Assembly: GCF_034424175.1 (NCBI RefSeq)
Contig: NZ_CP139986.1
Location: 2,728,001-2,792,000 of the forward strand
Source: Kluyvera intermedia
GTDB taxonomy: Bacteria; Pseudomonadota; Gammaproteobacteria; Enterobacterales; Enterobacteriaceae
Length of the DNA: 64,000 nt
Reading direction: 5' to 3'
Part shown: in pieces, positions 25,111 to 34,415 of the stretch
Layout: each line of letters starts with the position of its first letter
Numbering within the stretch: the first letter of the stretch is position 1
Program-made: the position numbers and the translations under genes
The notes under the pieces: model-generated
What the model was told of the DNA's origin: nothing
Seen by the model: the letters and a program-made list of their open reading frames with translations, nothing else
The model's database searches: none

Positions 25111-26967
25111 ATGCGAACCGTATGGCGCTTTATTGCCGGATTCTTTAAATGGATGTGGCGATTACTTAATTTCGTCCGTGAACTGGTGTTTAACCTGGTC
25201 TTTATTTTACTGGTGCTGGTGTGTGTCGGTATCTGGATGCAGGTTAGCTCCAGCAGCACCGCAGAACGTAGCAGCCGGGGTGCATTGCTGATGGACATCA
25301 GCGGCGTGGTGGTGGATAAACCGTCTACCAGCAGCAAGCTTAGCGTTATCGGCAAACAGATTTTTGGCGCTTCCTCAGATCGCCTGCAGGAAAACTCCCT
25401 GTTTGATATTGTGCAAACTATTCGCCAGGCGAAGGATGACCGCAATATCACCGGTATCGTGCTGGATCTGAAGAACTTTGCCGGTGGCGATCAGCCGTCT
25501 ATGCAGTACATCGGTAAAGCGCTGCGCGAGTTCCGCGACAGCGGCAAGCCGGTCTACGCAATTGGTGACAGCTACAGTCAGGGTCAGTACTACCTTGCCA
25601 GCTTCGCCAATAAAATCTGGTTATCGCCACAGGGCGTGGTGGATCTACATGGTTTCGCGACCAACGGTCTGTACTACAAAACGTTGCTGGATAAGCTGAA
25701 AGTCTCCACCCACGTGTTCCGCGTCGGCACCTACAAGTCCGCCGTTGAGCCGTTTATTCGCGACGATATGTCCCCGGCCGCGCGTGAAGCGGACAGCCGC
25801 TGGATTGGCGAGCTGTGGCAGAACTACCTTAATACTGTAGCGGCTAACCGTCAGATCACCGCGCAACAGGTCTTCCCTGGCGCGCAGGCGATGCTTGATG
25901 GCTTACGTCAGGCTGACGGCGATACGGCAAAATACGCACTGGATAACAAACTGGTCGATACGCTGGCCTCCAGCGCCGATATCGAAAAAGCGATGACCAA
26001 GGCGTTTGGCTGGAGTAAAGCGGAAAATAACTTCCGCGCCATCAGCATGTACGACTACGCGGTGAAAACCCCGGCAGATACCGGCTCAAGCATTGCGGTC
26101 GTCTTCGCAAACGGTGCCATCATGGACGGCGAAGAAACTCCGGGTAACGTCGGCGGCGATACCACGGCAGCGCAGATTCGCGATGCGCGTCTGGATCCAA
26201 AAGTGAAAGCCATCGTGCTGCGTGTTAACAGCCCAGGTGGCAGCGTCAGCGCCTCTGAAGTGATTCGTGCGGAACTGGCTGCGGCGAAAGCGGCAGGTAA
26301 ACCGGTGGTCGTTTCAATGGGTGGCATGGCGGCCTCTGGCGGTTACTGGATTTCAACACCTGCAGATTACATTGTGGCTAGCCCAAGCACGTTGACTGGT
26401 TCTATCGGCATCTTTGGGGTGATTAACACCGTAGAAAACACGCTCGATTCAATCGGCGTGCACACCGACGGTGTTGCTACCTCTCCGCTGGCAGATATGG
26501 CGGTGACCAAAGCATTGACACCTGAAGTTCAGCAGATGATGCAGCTCACCATCGAGAATGGCTACAAACGCTTTATTACCCTTGTCGCACAGTCGCGTAA
26601 GAGCACGCCGGAAGCTATCGATAAGATTGCTCAAGGCCATGTGTGGACAGGACAGGACGCTAAAGCCAACGGGCTGGTCGACAGTCTGGGTGATTTCGAT
26701 GATGCGGTGGCAAAAGCCGCGGAACTGGCGAAGGTGAAAACCTGGCACATTGACTATTATCAGAGCGAACCGACGTTCTTCGATATGGTGATGGACAGCA
26801 TGTCCGGTTCGGTACGCGCGGCCCTGCCGCAGGCATTGCAGGCGTATCTGCCGGCCCCGCTGGCCTCTGCTGCCAGTGCGGTCAAAGCCGAAAGCGATAA
26901 GCTCGCCGTGTTTAATGACCCGCAAAATCGCTATGCAATTTGCCTAACCTGCGCCAATATTCGCTAA
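25111..26967 (+). CDS. sppA: signal peptide peptidase A (protease IV)
   Basis: Inner-membrane serine protease that degrades cleaved signal peptides, 618 residues, as in E. coli. One N-terminal membrane segment (about residues 20-45), then two S49 domains. The catalytic dyad is the Lys in GTYKSAVEPF of the first domain and the Ser in GGMAASGGYW of the second. ATG at 25111 after GGGAG. A terminator follows. Confidence 0.97.
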   Translation: MRTVWRFIAGFFKWMWRLLNFVRELVFNLVFILLVLVCVGIWMQVSSSSTAERSSRGALLMDISGVVVDKPSTSSKLSVIGKQIFGASSDRLQENSLFDIVQTIRQAKDDRNITGIVLDLKNFAGGDQPSMQYIGKALREFRDSGKPVYAIGDSYSQGQYYLASFANKIWLSPQGVVDLHGFATNGLYYKTLLDKLKVSTHVFRVGTYKSAVEPFIRDDMSPAAREADSRWIGELWQNYLNTVAANRQITAQQVFPGAQAMLDGLRQADGDTAKYALDNKLVDTLASSADIEKAMTKAFGWSKAENNFRAISMYDYAVKTPADTGSSIAVVFANGAIMDGEETPGNVGGDTTAAQIRDARLDPKVKAIVLRVNSPGGSVSASEVIRAELAAAKAAGKPVVVSMGGMAASGGYWISTPADYIVASPSTLTGSIGIFGVINTVENTLDSIGVHTDGVATSPLADMAVTKALTPEVQQMMQLTIENGYKRFITLVAQSRKSTPEAIDKIAQGHVWTGQDAKANGLVDSLGDFDDAVAKAAELAKVKTWHIDYYQSEPTFFDMVMDSMSGSVRAALPQALQAYLPAPLASAASAVKAESDKLAVFNDPQNRYAICLTCANIR

Positions 26968-26972
26968 TCGCA

Positions 26973-27000
26973 ATCCCCTCCTTAACGGAGGGGATTTTCT
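26973..27000 (+). terminator. sppA terminator
   Basis: Stem ATCCCCTCC / GGAGGGGAT (26973-26981 and 26987-26995) with a 5-base loop and a following T-rich run, located between sppA and ansA. Confidence 0.85.
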
Positions 27001-27024
27001 TTAGATTAATCATTCGACGACCTC

Positions 27025-28041
27025 ATGCAAAAAAAATCCATTTACGTCGCCTACACCGGCGGGACCATCGGGATGCAGCGCTCAGAACACGGCTACATTC
27101 CGGTTTCCGGTCATCTTCAACGCCAGCTGGCGCTGATGCCTGAATTCCATCGGCCAGAAATGCCGGATTTCACCATCCATGAGTACGACCCGCTGATGGA
27201 CTCTTCCGATATGACGCCGGAAGACTGGCAGCATATTGCCGATGATATTAAGGCCCATTACGACGAGTACGATGGTTTTGTCATTCTGCACGGCACCGAT
27301 ACCATGGCTTTCACCGCCTCGGCGCTGTCGTTTATGCTGGAGAATCTGGGTAAGCCGGTTATCGTTACCGGGTCGCAGATCCCGCTGGCCGAACTGCGTT
27401 CCGACGGACAAATCAACCTGCTGAACGCGCTGTATGTTGCGGCGAATTATCCGATTAACGAAGTGACTCTGTTCTTCAATAATCGCCTGTATCGCGGTAA
27501 CCGCACCACCAAAGCGCATGCCGACGGTTTTGATGCGTTTGCTTCGCCGAACATGGCGCCGCTGCTGGAAGCCGGGATTCATATTCGTAAACTAGGGACA
27601 CCGCCCGCACCGCACGGTGAAGGCGAACTGATTGTGCATCCCATCACCCCGCAGCCCATTGGCGTGGTGACGATTTACCCGGGTATTTCCGCCGATGTGG
27701 TGCGCAACTTCCTGTTGCAGCCGGTGAAAGCGCTGATCCTGCGTTCCTATGGCGTCGGTAATGCGCCGCAGAACGGCAATTTTATTAAAGAGCTGACCGA
27801 AGCCAGCCACCGTGGGATCCTGGTGATTAACCTGACCCAGTGCATGTCCGGCAAGGTGAATATGGGCGGTTATGCCACCGGCAATGCGCTGGCGCAGGCG
27901 GGGGTAATTAGCGGTTCCGATATGACGGTAGAAGCGACGCTGACCAAGCTGCACTACCTGCTGAGTCAGGGGCTGGATACTGAGACCATCCGTCAGGCGA
28001 TGCAGCAGAACCTGCGCGGCGAACTGACGCCGGACGACTAA
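27025..28041 (+). CDS. ansA: L-asparaginase I (cytoplasmic)
   Basis: Low-affinity cytoplasmic asparaginase, 338 residues, as in E. coli. Nucleophile Thr14 in YTGGTIG and the second active-site motif HGTDTM are intact. There is no signal peptide, which separates it from AnsB. pncA follows after 9 bases, giving a two-gene amidase operon. Confidence 0.96.
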   Translation: MQKKSIYVAYTGGTIGMQRSEHGYIPVSGHLQRQLALMPEFHRPEMPDFTIHEYDPLMDSSDMTPEDWQHIADDIKAHYDEYDGFVILHGTDTMAFTASALSFMLENLGKPVIVTGSQIPLAELRSDGQINLLNALYVAANYPINEVTLFFNNRLYRGNRTTKAHADGFDAFASPNMAPLLEAGIHIRKLGTPPAPHGEGELIVHPITPQPIGVVTIYPGISADVVRNFLLQPVKALILRSYGVGNAPQNGNFIKELTEASHRGILVINLTQCMSGKVNMGGYATGNALAQAGVISGSDMTVEATLTKLHYLLSQGLDTETIRQAMQQNLRGELTPDD

Positions 28042-28050
28042 GGAGAAATC

Positions 28051-28692
28051 ATGACGCAACGTGCTCTGTTATTGGTGGATCTACAAAACGATTTTTGCGC
28101 CGGCGGCGCGCTCGCTGTCGCCGAGGGTGACAGCACCATCGATGTGGCGAATCTGATGATCCGCGCCAGTAAAATCCTCGGTGATGTGGTAGTGGCAAGC
28201 CAGGACTGGCACCCCGCCAACCACGGCAGTTTCGCCAGTCAGCACGGCGTTGCCCCCTTCACCCAGGGGACGCTGGAAGGATTACCGCAAACTTTTTGGC
28301 CGGATCACTGCGTGCAGAACAGCGACGGTGCCGCATTCCATCCGCTGCTGACAACGCAGGATATTGATGCCGTGTTCCATAAAGGTGAAAGCGCCAATAT
28401 CGACAGCTACAGCGCCTTCTTTGACAACGGTCACCGACAGAAAACCGGGCTCGATGCGTGGCTTCGTGAGCACGATATCAACGAATTAATCGTGCTGGGA
28501 CTGGCGACCGACTATTGCGTGAAGTTCACCGTCCTTGATGCATTGCAGTTGGGATACACGGTTAACGTGATAACCGACGGCTGCCGCGGCGTAAATATAC
28601 AGCCGCACGACAGCGCCAACGCTTTTATGGACATGGCCGCAGAAGGTGCGACGCTCTATACGCTGGATGACTGGCTCGAAACACAAAGTTAA
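28051..28692 (+). CDS. pncA: nicotinamidase (pyrazinamidase)
   Basis: Hydrolyses nicotinamide to nicotinic acid in NAD salvage, 213 residues. Asp10 in LLVDLQNDF, the metal-binding QDWHPANH, and the catalytic Cys in GLATDYCVKF are present. Shine-Dalgarno AAGGAGA. Cotranscribed with ansA. Confidence 0.96.
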   Translation: MTQRALLLVDLQNDFCAGGALAVAEGDSTIDVANLMIRASKILGDVVVASQDWHPANHGSFASQHGVAPFTQGTLEGLPQTFWPDHCVQNSDGAAFHPLLTTQDIDAVFHKGESANIDSYSAFFDNGHRQKTGLDAWLREHDINELIVLGLATDYCVKFTVLDALQLGYTVNVITDGCRGVNIQPHDSANAFMDMAAEGATLYTLDDWLETQS

Positions 28693-28701
28693 TACCTTAC
28701 C

Positions 28702-28739
28702 GTAGCCCGGACGAGGTGCGCCAGCGCCGACTCCGGGGA
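28702..28739. repeat. single REP element after pncA
   Basis: GTAGCCCGGACGAGGTGCGC followed by a partial inverted copy ending TCCGGGGA; similar to the second half of the REP cluster at 30150-30246. Confidence 0.75.
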
Positions 28740-28835
28740 TGCACCAGCGTCCCCCCTTGATTTAACCTTCCATTCACGTGAACCCCCTCTCAGATTTAAC
28801 CCAGCGGCAATGCTATGTTCAAACGGTTGTTTTTT

Positions 28836-28867
28836 CGCCACGCCTTGCTGTGGCGTGTTGGTTTTTT
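28836..28867 (+). terminator. terminator-like hairpin in the chitinase leader
   Basis: Arms CGCCAC (28836-28841) and GTGGCG (28850-28855), then TGTTGG and a T7 run. It ends about 20 bases before the chitinase ATG. It may end pncA transcription or work as an attenuator of the chitinase. Confidence 0.5.
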
Positions 28868-28871
28868 TAAT

Positions 28872-28882
28872 GTCAAAGAGGA
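28872..28882 (+). promoter_or_regulatory. ChiX-complementary ribosome binding site of the chitinase
   Basis: GTCAAAGAGGA is an 11-base perfect complement of the ChiX seed as I recall it (UCCUCUUUGAC), with a wobble pair possible one base further. It contains the Shine-Dalgarno AAGAGGA of the chitinase, whose ATG is at 28889. Pairing would block ribosome binding, as ChiX does on the chitoporin mRNA. Confidence 0.65.
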
Positions 28883-28888
28883 CCGTGT

Positions 28889-30142
28889 ATGAAAATTTTG
28901 CCTTTGCTGGCAGCATTACCCCTGCTCTGCGCGTCGGTTGTTTCCGCTAATTCCCTGATGTCCGTTGGCTATTTCAACGGTGGTGGTGATGTCACTGCAG
29001 GCCCTGGCGGCGATATTGATAAGCTCGATGTCCGCCAGATAACCCACCTGAACTATTCGTTTGGTCTTATCTATAACGATGAGAAAGATGAAACCAATGA
29101 CGCGTTGAAAGACGCCACAAAACTGCACCAGATTTGGTTATCGCCGAAGGTGCAGGCCGATTTAGCAAAAATCCCCGTCTTGCGTAAACAGAACCCGAAT
29201 CTGAAGGTATTGCTTTCCGTCGGCGGCTGGGGCGCGCGCGGCTTCTCAGGTGTCGCGGCAACACCTGAAGCGCGAGCGGTATTTATTCGCTCCGCGCAGG
29301 AGGTGGTGGCGAAATATGGTCTCGATGGGATCGACCTTGACTGGGAGTATCCGGTCAACGGCGCATGGGGTTTGGTTGCCAGCCAGCCTGCGGATAAAGA
29401 TAACTTCACCACGCTGCTGAAAGAGCTTCGCACCGCGTTTGGTCACAACAAACTGGTGACGATCGCCGTCGGCGCCAACGCCGAAAGCCCGAAAAGCTGG
29501 GTGGATGTGAAGGCGATTGCCCCACTGCTGGATTACATCAACCTGATGACCTACGACATGGCGTATGGCACCCAATATTTCAACTCCAATCTGTATGATT
29601 CAACCCAGTGGCCCACCGTCGCCGAGGCGGATAAATACAGCGCTGATTTTGTAGTGAATAACTATTTAGCTGCCGGTTTGAAACCAAGCCAAATGAATCT
29701 GGGTATCGGTTTTTATGGACGCGTGCCGAAACGTAGCGTTGAACCTGGCATTGACTGGACTAAGCCGGATGCGCAGAACAATCCGGTAACGAAACCGTAT
29801 TTTGGTCCACAGCAGGTAGACTTGTTTAAATCGCTGGGCGTCGATTTGAGCAAGGATACCTATCTGAAATATAACGATATTGTCGCAAAACTGCTCAATG
29901 ACCCGCAGAAGCGTTTCACCGAGCACTGGGATGACCAGGCGAAGGTGCCGTATTTGTCGGTGAAGTCGAGCGATGACAAGTCGTTGTTTGCGCTCTCCTA
30001 TGAGAACCCGCGTTCGGTCAGTATCAAAGCTGATTACATCAAGAGCAAAGGGCTCGGGGGCGCGATGTTCTGGGAGTATGGCGCAGATGACAACAACCAA
30101 CTGGCAAAACAGTTGGCGGAGTCGCTCGGGATTAAACACTAG
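28889..30142 (+). CDS. secreted family 18 chitinase
   Basis: Endo- or exochitinase of glycoside hydrolase family 18, 417 residues. A signal peptide ends near SVVSA (residue 20). The catalytic motif DGIDLDWEYP places the general acid at Glu153; SVGGWGARGF and MTYDMAYG are further family motifs. There is no separate carbohydrate-binding domain. Not present here in E. coli K-12. Its ribosome binding site is complementary to ChiX, which links it to the chb chitobiose operon at the left edge. Confidence 0.92.
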   Translation: MKILPLLAALPLLCASVVSANSLMSVGYFNGGGDVTAGPGGDIDKLDVRQITHLNYSFGLIYNDEKDETNDALKDATKLHQIWLSPKVQADLAKIPVLRKQNPNLKVLLSVGGWGARGFSGVAATPEARAVFIRSAQEVVAKYGLDGIDLDWEYPVNGAWGLVASQPADKDNFTTLLKELRTAFGHNKLVTIAVGANAESPKSWVDVKAIAPLLDYINLMTYDMAYGTQYFNSNLYDSTQWPTVAEADKYSADFVVNNYLAAGLKPSQMNLGIGFYGRVPKRSVEPGIDWTKPDAQNNPVTKPYFGPQQVDLFKSLGVDLSKDTYLKYNDIVAKLLNDPQKRFTEHWDDQAKVPYLSVKSSDDKSLFALSYENPRSVSIKADYIKSKGLGGAMFWEYGADDNNQLAKQLAESLGIKH

Positions 30143-30149
30143 CGCTCGT

Positions 30150-30246
30150 CCCGGCGGCGCTGCGCTTGGCCGGGCTACCATATTGTGCCCGGCCGACGGA
30201 TATTGCGGCGGGTAGCCCGGACGAGGCGGTTACGCCGACGCCGGGG
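30150..30246. repeat. REP cluster after the chitinase
   Basis: Starts with a 29-base copy identical to the left arm of the REP at 10532, then an imperfect inverted half (GCCCGGCCGACGG), then GTAGCCCGGACGAGG with its partner ending CGCCGGGGA. At least three REP units between the convergent chitinase and monooxygenase genes. Confidence 0.85.
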
Positions 30247-30263
30247 AGGCTCGGTGCAAAGGA

Positions 30264-31661
30264 CTATACCGGCGTCAAAATCCCACTGTTAGTGTGAATA
30301 CGATAACCGGCCCCCGGATGCGGGGCCTGCAAACGCGCACTGCCGCCAAACAGCTTCTCACGTAAGGTTCCCTCACGGTATTCCTGCTTGTAGACGCCGC
30401 GTTTTTGCAATTCCGGGATCAGCAATTCCACCACGTCGGTAAAGGTTTCATGTGTCACCGCATAGGCGAGGTTAAAACCATCGACATCCGTCTCTTCAAC
30501 CCACGACTGTAGCTCATCGGCAACGGTTTCGGCGCTGCCGACGGTCAGCGGGCCAAAACCACCAATACCCACCCAATCGGCCATCGCTTTCACCGACCAC
30601 TGCCTGTCAGGGTCAACCGTGGAGAAGGTATCCACCACCGACTGAATGGCGTTGGTTTTCGAATAGGTAAATACTTCATCCGGTTGATACTGGCTAAAAT
30701 CAATCCCCGTCCAGCCAGAAATCAGCGCCAGCGCACCTTCGTAGCTGGTCCAGTTTTTATATTCCTGCCATTTGGTCTGCGCCGCTTTGTCGGTTTCCCC
30801 CACAATCGTGGTCTGCATATTAAATATCAGAATACTGTGCGGATCGCGTCCGGCCTCTTGTGCGCGGCGGCGAATATCCGCCACCGTTTTTTTCAAGGCG
30901 CTTTTCGACGGTGATGCGACAAAAACACACTCAGCGTGGCTCGCAGCAAACTGCTTACCACGGCTGGAGGCCCCGGCCTGATACAACACCGGCGTACGCT
31001 GAGGTGATGGTTCGCACAAATGATGGCCCGGGACATCGAAGAATTTACCATGATGATTAATCGCGTGGATCTTACTCGGATCGCTAAAAATACGACGTTC
31101 ACGGTCGCGTAGAATCGCCCCCTCCTCCCAACTGCCTTCCAGCAGTTTGTACACCACTTCGAGATATTCATCGGCGTAGTCATAGCGCGCATCGTGCGCC
31201 GTTTGCGCTTGCTGGCCGATATTGCGCGCGCCGCTTTCCAGATAGGAGGTGACGATATTCCAGCCCACGCGCCCTTTGGTTAAATGGTCGAGCGTCGACA
31301 AGCGACGAGCAAACGGATACGGATGCTCAAACGACAACGATGCGGTGAGACCAAAACCCAGATGCTCAGTCACCAGCGCCATTGGTGTCACCAACGCCAG
31401 CGGATCGTTGACCGGCACCTGCGCCGCCTGGCGAATCGCCGCGTCGCCATTACCGTTAAAGACGTCATACACGCCAAGCACATCGGCAATAAACAGGCCG
31501 TCAAACTTTCCACGTTCCAGTAACCGTGCCAGATCGACCCAATACTCCAGATCTTTATACTGCCAGGAACGATCGCGTGGGTGCGCCCACAGGCCTGGCG
31601 ATTGATGGCCGACACAGTTCATATCAAAAGCGTTCAGACGAATTTCACGTTGTGATGGCAT
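30264..31661 (-). CDS. FMN-dependent monooxygenase, NtaA/SnaA/SoxA family
   Basis: Luciferase-like flavin monooxygenase of 465 residues. Members of this group act on nitrilotriacetate, dibenzothiophene sulfone, pristinamycin and various thioether or sulfur compounds, using FMNH2 from a separate reductase. Motifs seen include LNAFDMNCVGHQSPGLW at the start and LTKGRVGWNIVTSYL. ATG at 31661 after GGGAG; a longer in-frame start lacks support. Third gene of the operon behind the SsuD-like enzyme. The substrate cannot be named. Confidence 0.85.
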   Translation of the reverse strand: MPSQREIRLNAFDMNCVGHQSPGLWAHPRDRSWQYKDLEYWVDLARLLERGKFDGLFIADVLGVYDVFNGNGDAAIRQAAQVPVNDPLALVTPMALVTEHLGFGLTASLSFEHPYPFARRLSTLDHLTKGRVGWNIVTSYLESGARNIGQQAQTAHDARYDYADEYLEVVYKLLEGSWEEGAILRDRERRIFSDPSKIHAINHHGKFFDVPGHHLCEPSPQRTPVLYQAGASSRGKQFAASHAECVFVASPSKSALKKTVADIRRRAQEAGRDPHSILIFNMQTTIVGETDKAAQTKWQEYKNWTSYEGALALISGWTGIDFSQYQPDEVFTYSKTNAIQSVVDTFSTVDPDRQWSVKAMADWVGIGGFGPLTVGSAETVADELQSWVEETDVDGFNLAYAVTHETFTDVVELLIPELQKRGVYKQEYREGTLREKLFGGSARLQAPHPGAGYRIHTNSGILTPV

Positions 31662-31718
31662 AACGGTCTCCCGATGCACCCGGCATATGACCCGGCGCAA
31701 ACAATAGTGATGATGGAT

Positions 31719-33083
31719 TTACGATAAGACGAGCTGACGGCAGCCCAGCGTTTCCAGGACGTTTCGCGCAACCTGTTGCGCATGGTCGGCGACCTGCGGC
31801 AACCCCATTAGCTCGCCAAAACGTCCGCGTGCGGCGGGCCCGGCCACCCAAACATTCGCTGAAGCCTGTGACACTGTATTCACGTCAATGCCCATTCCTA
31901 GCGGGTCGGGGCGAATCAAACTGGCCTGCTGTAAAGCCTGTAAGAAGGGCTGACTGGCAATCAGATCCGTATGATCGGGGCCAGTGGTCAGCACCAGGTA
32001 ATCCACCGTTTCCTGCAGCGGCTTTCCACCACGTAGCGTCAGGTTGAGACAAAAACCCTGCGCAAGTACGTCGAGGGTGTGTAGACGTGCGGCAAGCGGA
32101 CGAAACATTCCCGCACGGCGCTTGTCGGCAATCGACTGGGCGACCTGCGGGGCAATACGGTAGCGATGAACATCCCAGAAACGCCGAAGATGACGTAAGA
32201 ATTGGCGCTTCTCCACCTCACTGAACTGTTGCCAGATAGCCTGTCCCTGCTGACGTACGGCATCCAGCACCACCTGCCACGGCAAACCAGCCGCGCTGGC
32301 GCGTTGGATGTCAGCGCGGACCTGGCGTAAACGCTGGCGTAAGGTGCCGGATTGATAATCTCCCGACCACTTCGGCAGATTTGTCGGGGCATTGGGTCGA
32401 GACAGTAAGCCGTGGCGTGAAAATGCCACTATCTCGCCCTGATGACCAAGACGTACCAGCGATGCCACGACGTCCGCCATACTAAGCGCGGTTCCCATAA
32501 TGGCCACCTTCGCGTGAGTCGGGATCGCCGCCAGCGCCTCTGCCCGCCACGGATTGGCAATCAAACGCGGGTGATGGGCTAACGCGCGCATCGCAGCTGG
32601 TAAACGTGGCGGTGGATGGCTGATGGCAAGGACAACGCTATCGGCCCGCAGGCGTCGTCCTGTGCTGGTCACGACGTAGCCTGCTTGCCAATCCACTGCA
32701 CGTTCCTGAAGATGCGCCACACGATTGCTCTGCGCTTTTGCCGCGTGGACGAACGCGGCCTCTACGTAGCGACCAAACGCCCCACGCTGTGGGTACACGC
32801 TACCGTCAGCCTGCTGCGCGAGCGGATCCTGTGGAAAATCACCGTGTCGGCGATACCAGCGGTCGAAGGCGCCGTCATCGTCTCCGGCCAGTTGCATCCG
32901 CGCGGCGGGAACGTTAATCCTATGGGCAGGGTCGGTTGCCGAGTAGGCCACGCCCTCTCCCAGATGTTCACGCGGTTCAATCACGCTGATACGCACCGGG
33001 CGTGTGGCCTCACGCATTAAATGAATCGCCACCGCCGTACCGCTAAAACCGCCGCCGACAATCACAATATGGGGCTCTGACAT
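31719..33083 (-). CDS. FAD/NAD(P)-binding oxidoreductase
   Basis: 454 residues with an N-terminal dinucleotide-binding motif IVIVGGGFSGTAVAIHL, of the FAD-NAD(P)-binding (NAD_binding_9-like) family, distantly like lysine/ornithine N-oxygenases. The middle region has a second Rossmann-like stretch (KVAIMGTALSMADVVASL). ATG at 33083 after TGAGGGAGGG. It sits between the two monooxygenases, 10 bases after the SsuD-like gene. It may supply electrons or be an oxygenase itself; this is a guess from context. Confidence 0.8.
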   Translation of the reverse strand: MSEPHIVIVGGGFSGTAVAIHLMREATRPVRISVIEPREHLGEGVAYSATDPAHRINVPAARMQLAGDDDGAFDRWYRRHGDFPQDPLAQQADGSVYPQRGAFGRYVEAAFVHAAKAQSNRVAHLQERAVDWQAGYVVTSTGRRLRADSVVLAISHPPPRLPAAMRALAHHPRLIANPWRAEALAAIPTHAKVAIMGTALSMADVVASLVRLGHQGEIVAFSRHGLLSRPNAPTNLPKWSGDYQSGTLRQRLRQVRADIQRASAAGLPWQVVLDAVRQQGQAIWQQFSEVEKRQFLRHLRRFWDVHRYRIAPQVAQSIADKRRAGMFRPLAARLHTLDVLAQGFCLNLTLRGGKPLQETVDYLVLTTGPDHTDLIASQPFLQALQQASLIRPDPLGMGIDVNTVSQASANVWVAGPAARGRFGELMGLPQVADHAQQVARNVLETLGCRQLVLS

Positions 33084-33093
33084 ATGCCCTCCC

Positions 33094-34266
33094 TCAGCTC
33101 GCGCTGACGTGTTTGGCAGGGCGCGTCGCCCCACCGATGGTTTCACCAAACGGCCCGGTGTTCACCTGGCCTTTCGCCGAACGCGGCTGCGTGCTGACCG
33201 GCAGCAGCGGCATCACCAGTTCCGCAAATCGATGCGCTTCTTCCAGATGTGGGTAGCCGGAGAAGATAAAGTTCGTCACGCCCAGCGCCTGATATTCACG
33301 GATGCGATCCGCCACCTGCTGTGGGCTTCCCACCAGCGCAGTTCCAGCACCGCCGCGTACCAGGCCAACGCCCGCCCATAGATTAGGGGCGATACGCAGT
33401 TTGTCGCGGTTACCGTTATGCAATGCACTCATTCGCGCCTGACCGGTAGAATCCATCCGGGCAAAAATCTGCTGCGCCTGGGCGATGGTGTCATCATCCA
33501 GATGGGCAATCAGCTTGTCTGCCGCAGCCCAGGCCTCTTCTTCCGTTTCACGCACAATCACGTGCAGACGGATACCGTATTCCAGTTCACGCCCTTTTTC
33601 TTCGGCACGGGCTTTCACCACCGCCAGCTTTTCGGCAACCTGCGCTGGCGGCTCGCCCCAGGTCAGGTAGGCATCAATATGGTCAGCTGCCACGTCAATA
33701 GCCTGTTCAGAGGAACCACCGAAATACAACGGTGGCCCATTTTTTTGTACCGTGGGGAACAGCACTTCGGCACCTTCGACCTGTAGGTGCTTTCCGTGAT
33801 AGTCGACCTTTTCACCCGCCAGCAGGCGGCGATAGACCTCAAGAAATTCGTGCGTCACTTCGTAACGCTCACCGTGGCTTAGGAAAATACCGTCACCTTT
33901 GTTCTCCACCGGATCGCCACCGGTGACAACGTTTATCAGCAGTCGGCCTTCAGAAAGACGATCCAGCGTTGCAGCCATCCGTGCCGCCAGCGTCGGAGGC
34001 TGAAGACCTGGTCGAACCGCCACCAGATAACGCAGATTACGAGTAATAGGTGCCAGGGCGGCAGCCACAAGCCAGGAATCTTCACAGCTTTTCCCCGTGG
34101 GGATCAAAACGCCGTAGTAGCCGAGGCTGTCAGCCGCCAGCGCAACCTGCTGGAGATACGGTAAATCTACCGGACGACCGCCCTCGGTGGTGCCCAGATA
34201 GCGCCCATCGCCATGGGTAGGTAGAAACCAGAAGACCTTAATTTTCTCGGCGGCTTGTACTGTCAT
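33094..34266 (-). CDS. FMNH2-dependent alkanesulfonate monooxygenase, SsuD-like
   Basis: 390 residues; strongly like SsuD (381 in E. coli): KVFWFLPTHGDGRYLGT at the N-terminus and VGLVRGGAGTALVGSP near the C-terminus. It should release sulfite from alkanesulfonates or related sulfur compounds with FMNH2 and O2. The gene is not in a normal ssuEADCB operon: no flavin reductase or ABC transporter gene lies next to it. First gene of the operon, with a sigma-54-type promoter upstream and a divergent sigma-54 activator. It may be an extra copy beside a standard ssuD elsewhere. Confidence 0.85.
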   Translation of the reverse strand: MTVQAAEKIKVFWFLPTHGDGRYLGTTEGGRPVDLPYLQQVALAADSLGYYGVLIPTGKSCEDSWLVAAALAPITRNLRYLVAVRPGLQPPTLAARMAATLDRLSEGRLLINVVTGGDPVENKGDGIFLSHGERYEVTHEFLEVYRRLLAGEKVDYHGKHLQVEGAEVLFPTVQKNGPPLYFGGSSEQAIDVAADHIDAYLTWGEPPAQVAEKLAVVKARAEEKGRELEYGIRLHVIVRETEEEAWAAADKLIAHLDDDTIAQAQQIFARMDSTGQARMSALHNGNRDKLRIAPNLWAGVGLVRGGAGTALVGSPQQVADRIREYQALGVTNFIFSGYPHLEEAHRFAELVMPLLPVSTQPRSAKGQVNTGPFGETIGGATRPAKHVSAS

Positions 34267-34335
34267 TATCCATTTCCTTTATAACTATATTTGGTATTTA
34301 TAGAAGCGGTTATTTAAGTCAGTTATAAAGACAAT

Positions 34336-34352
34336 AGCGAAATACGTGCCAG
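34336..34352 (-). promoter_or_regulatory. sigma-54 promoter of the SsuD-like operon
   Basis: The minus strand reads CTGGCACG-TATT-TCGCT, one mismatch (C for T) from TGGCACG-N4-TTGCT. Transcription would start near 34325, about 60 bases before the SsuD-like gene. The divergent gene encodes a sigma-54 activator, which makes this assignment stronger. Confidence 0.8.
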
Positions 34353-34415
34353 TTTTTAAAAATTAAAATAGTGTTATTTTTCATTGCATTACTTTCATTC
34401 CACAATGCTAGAACC

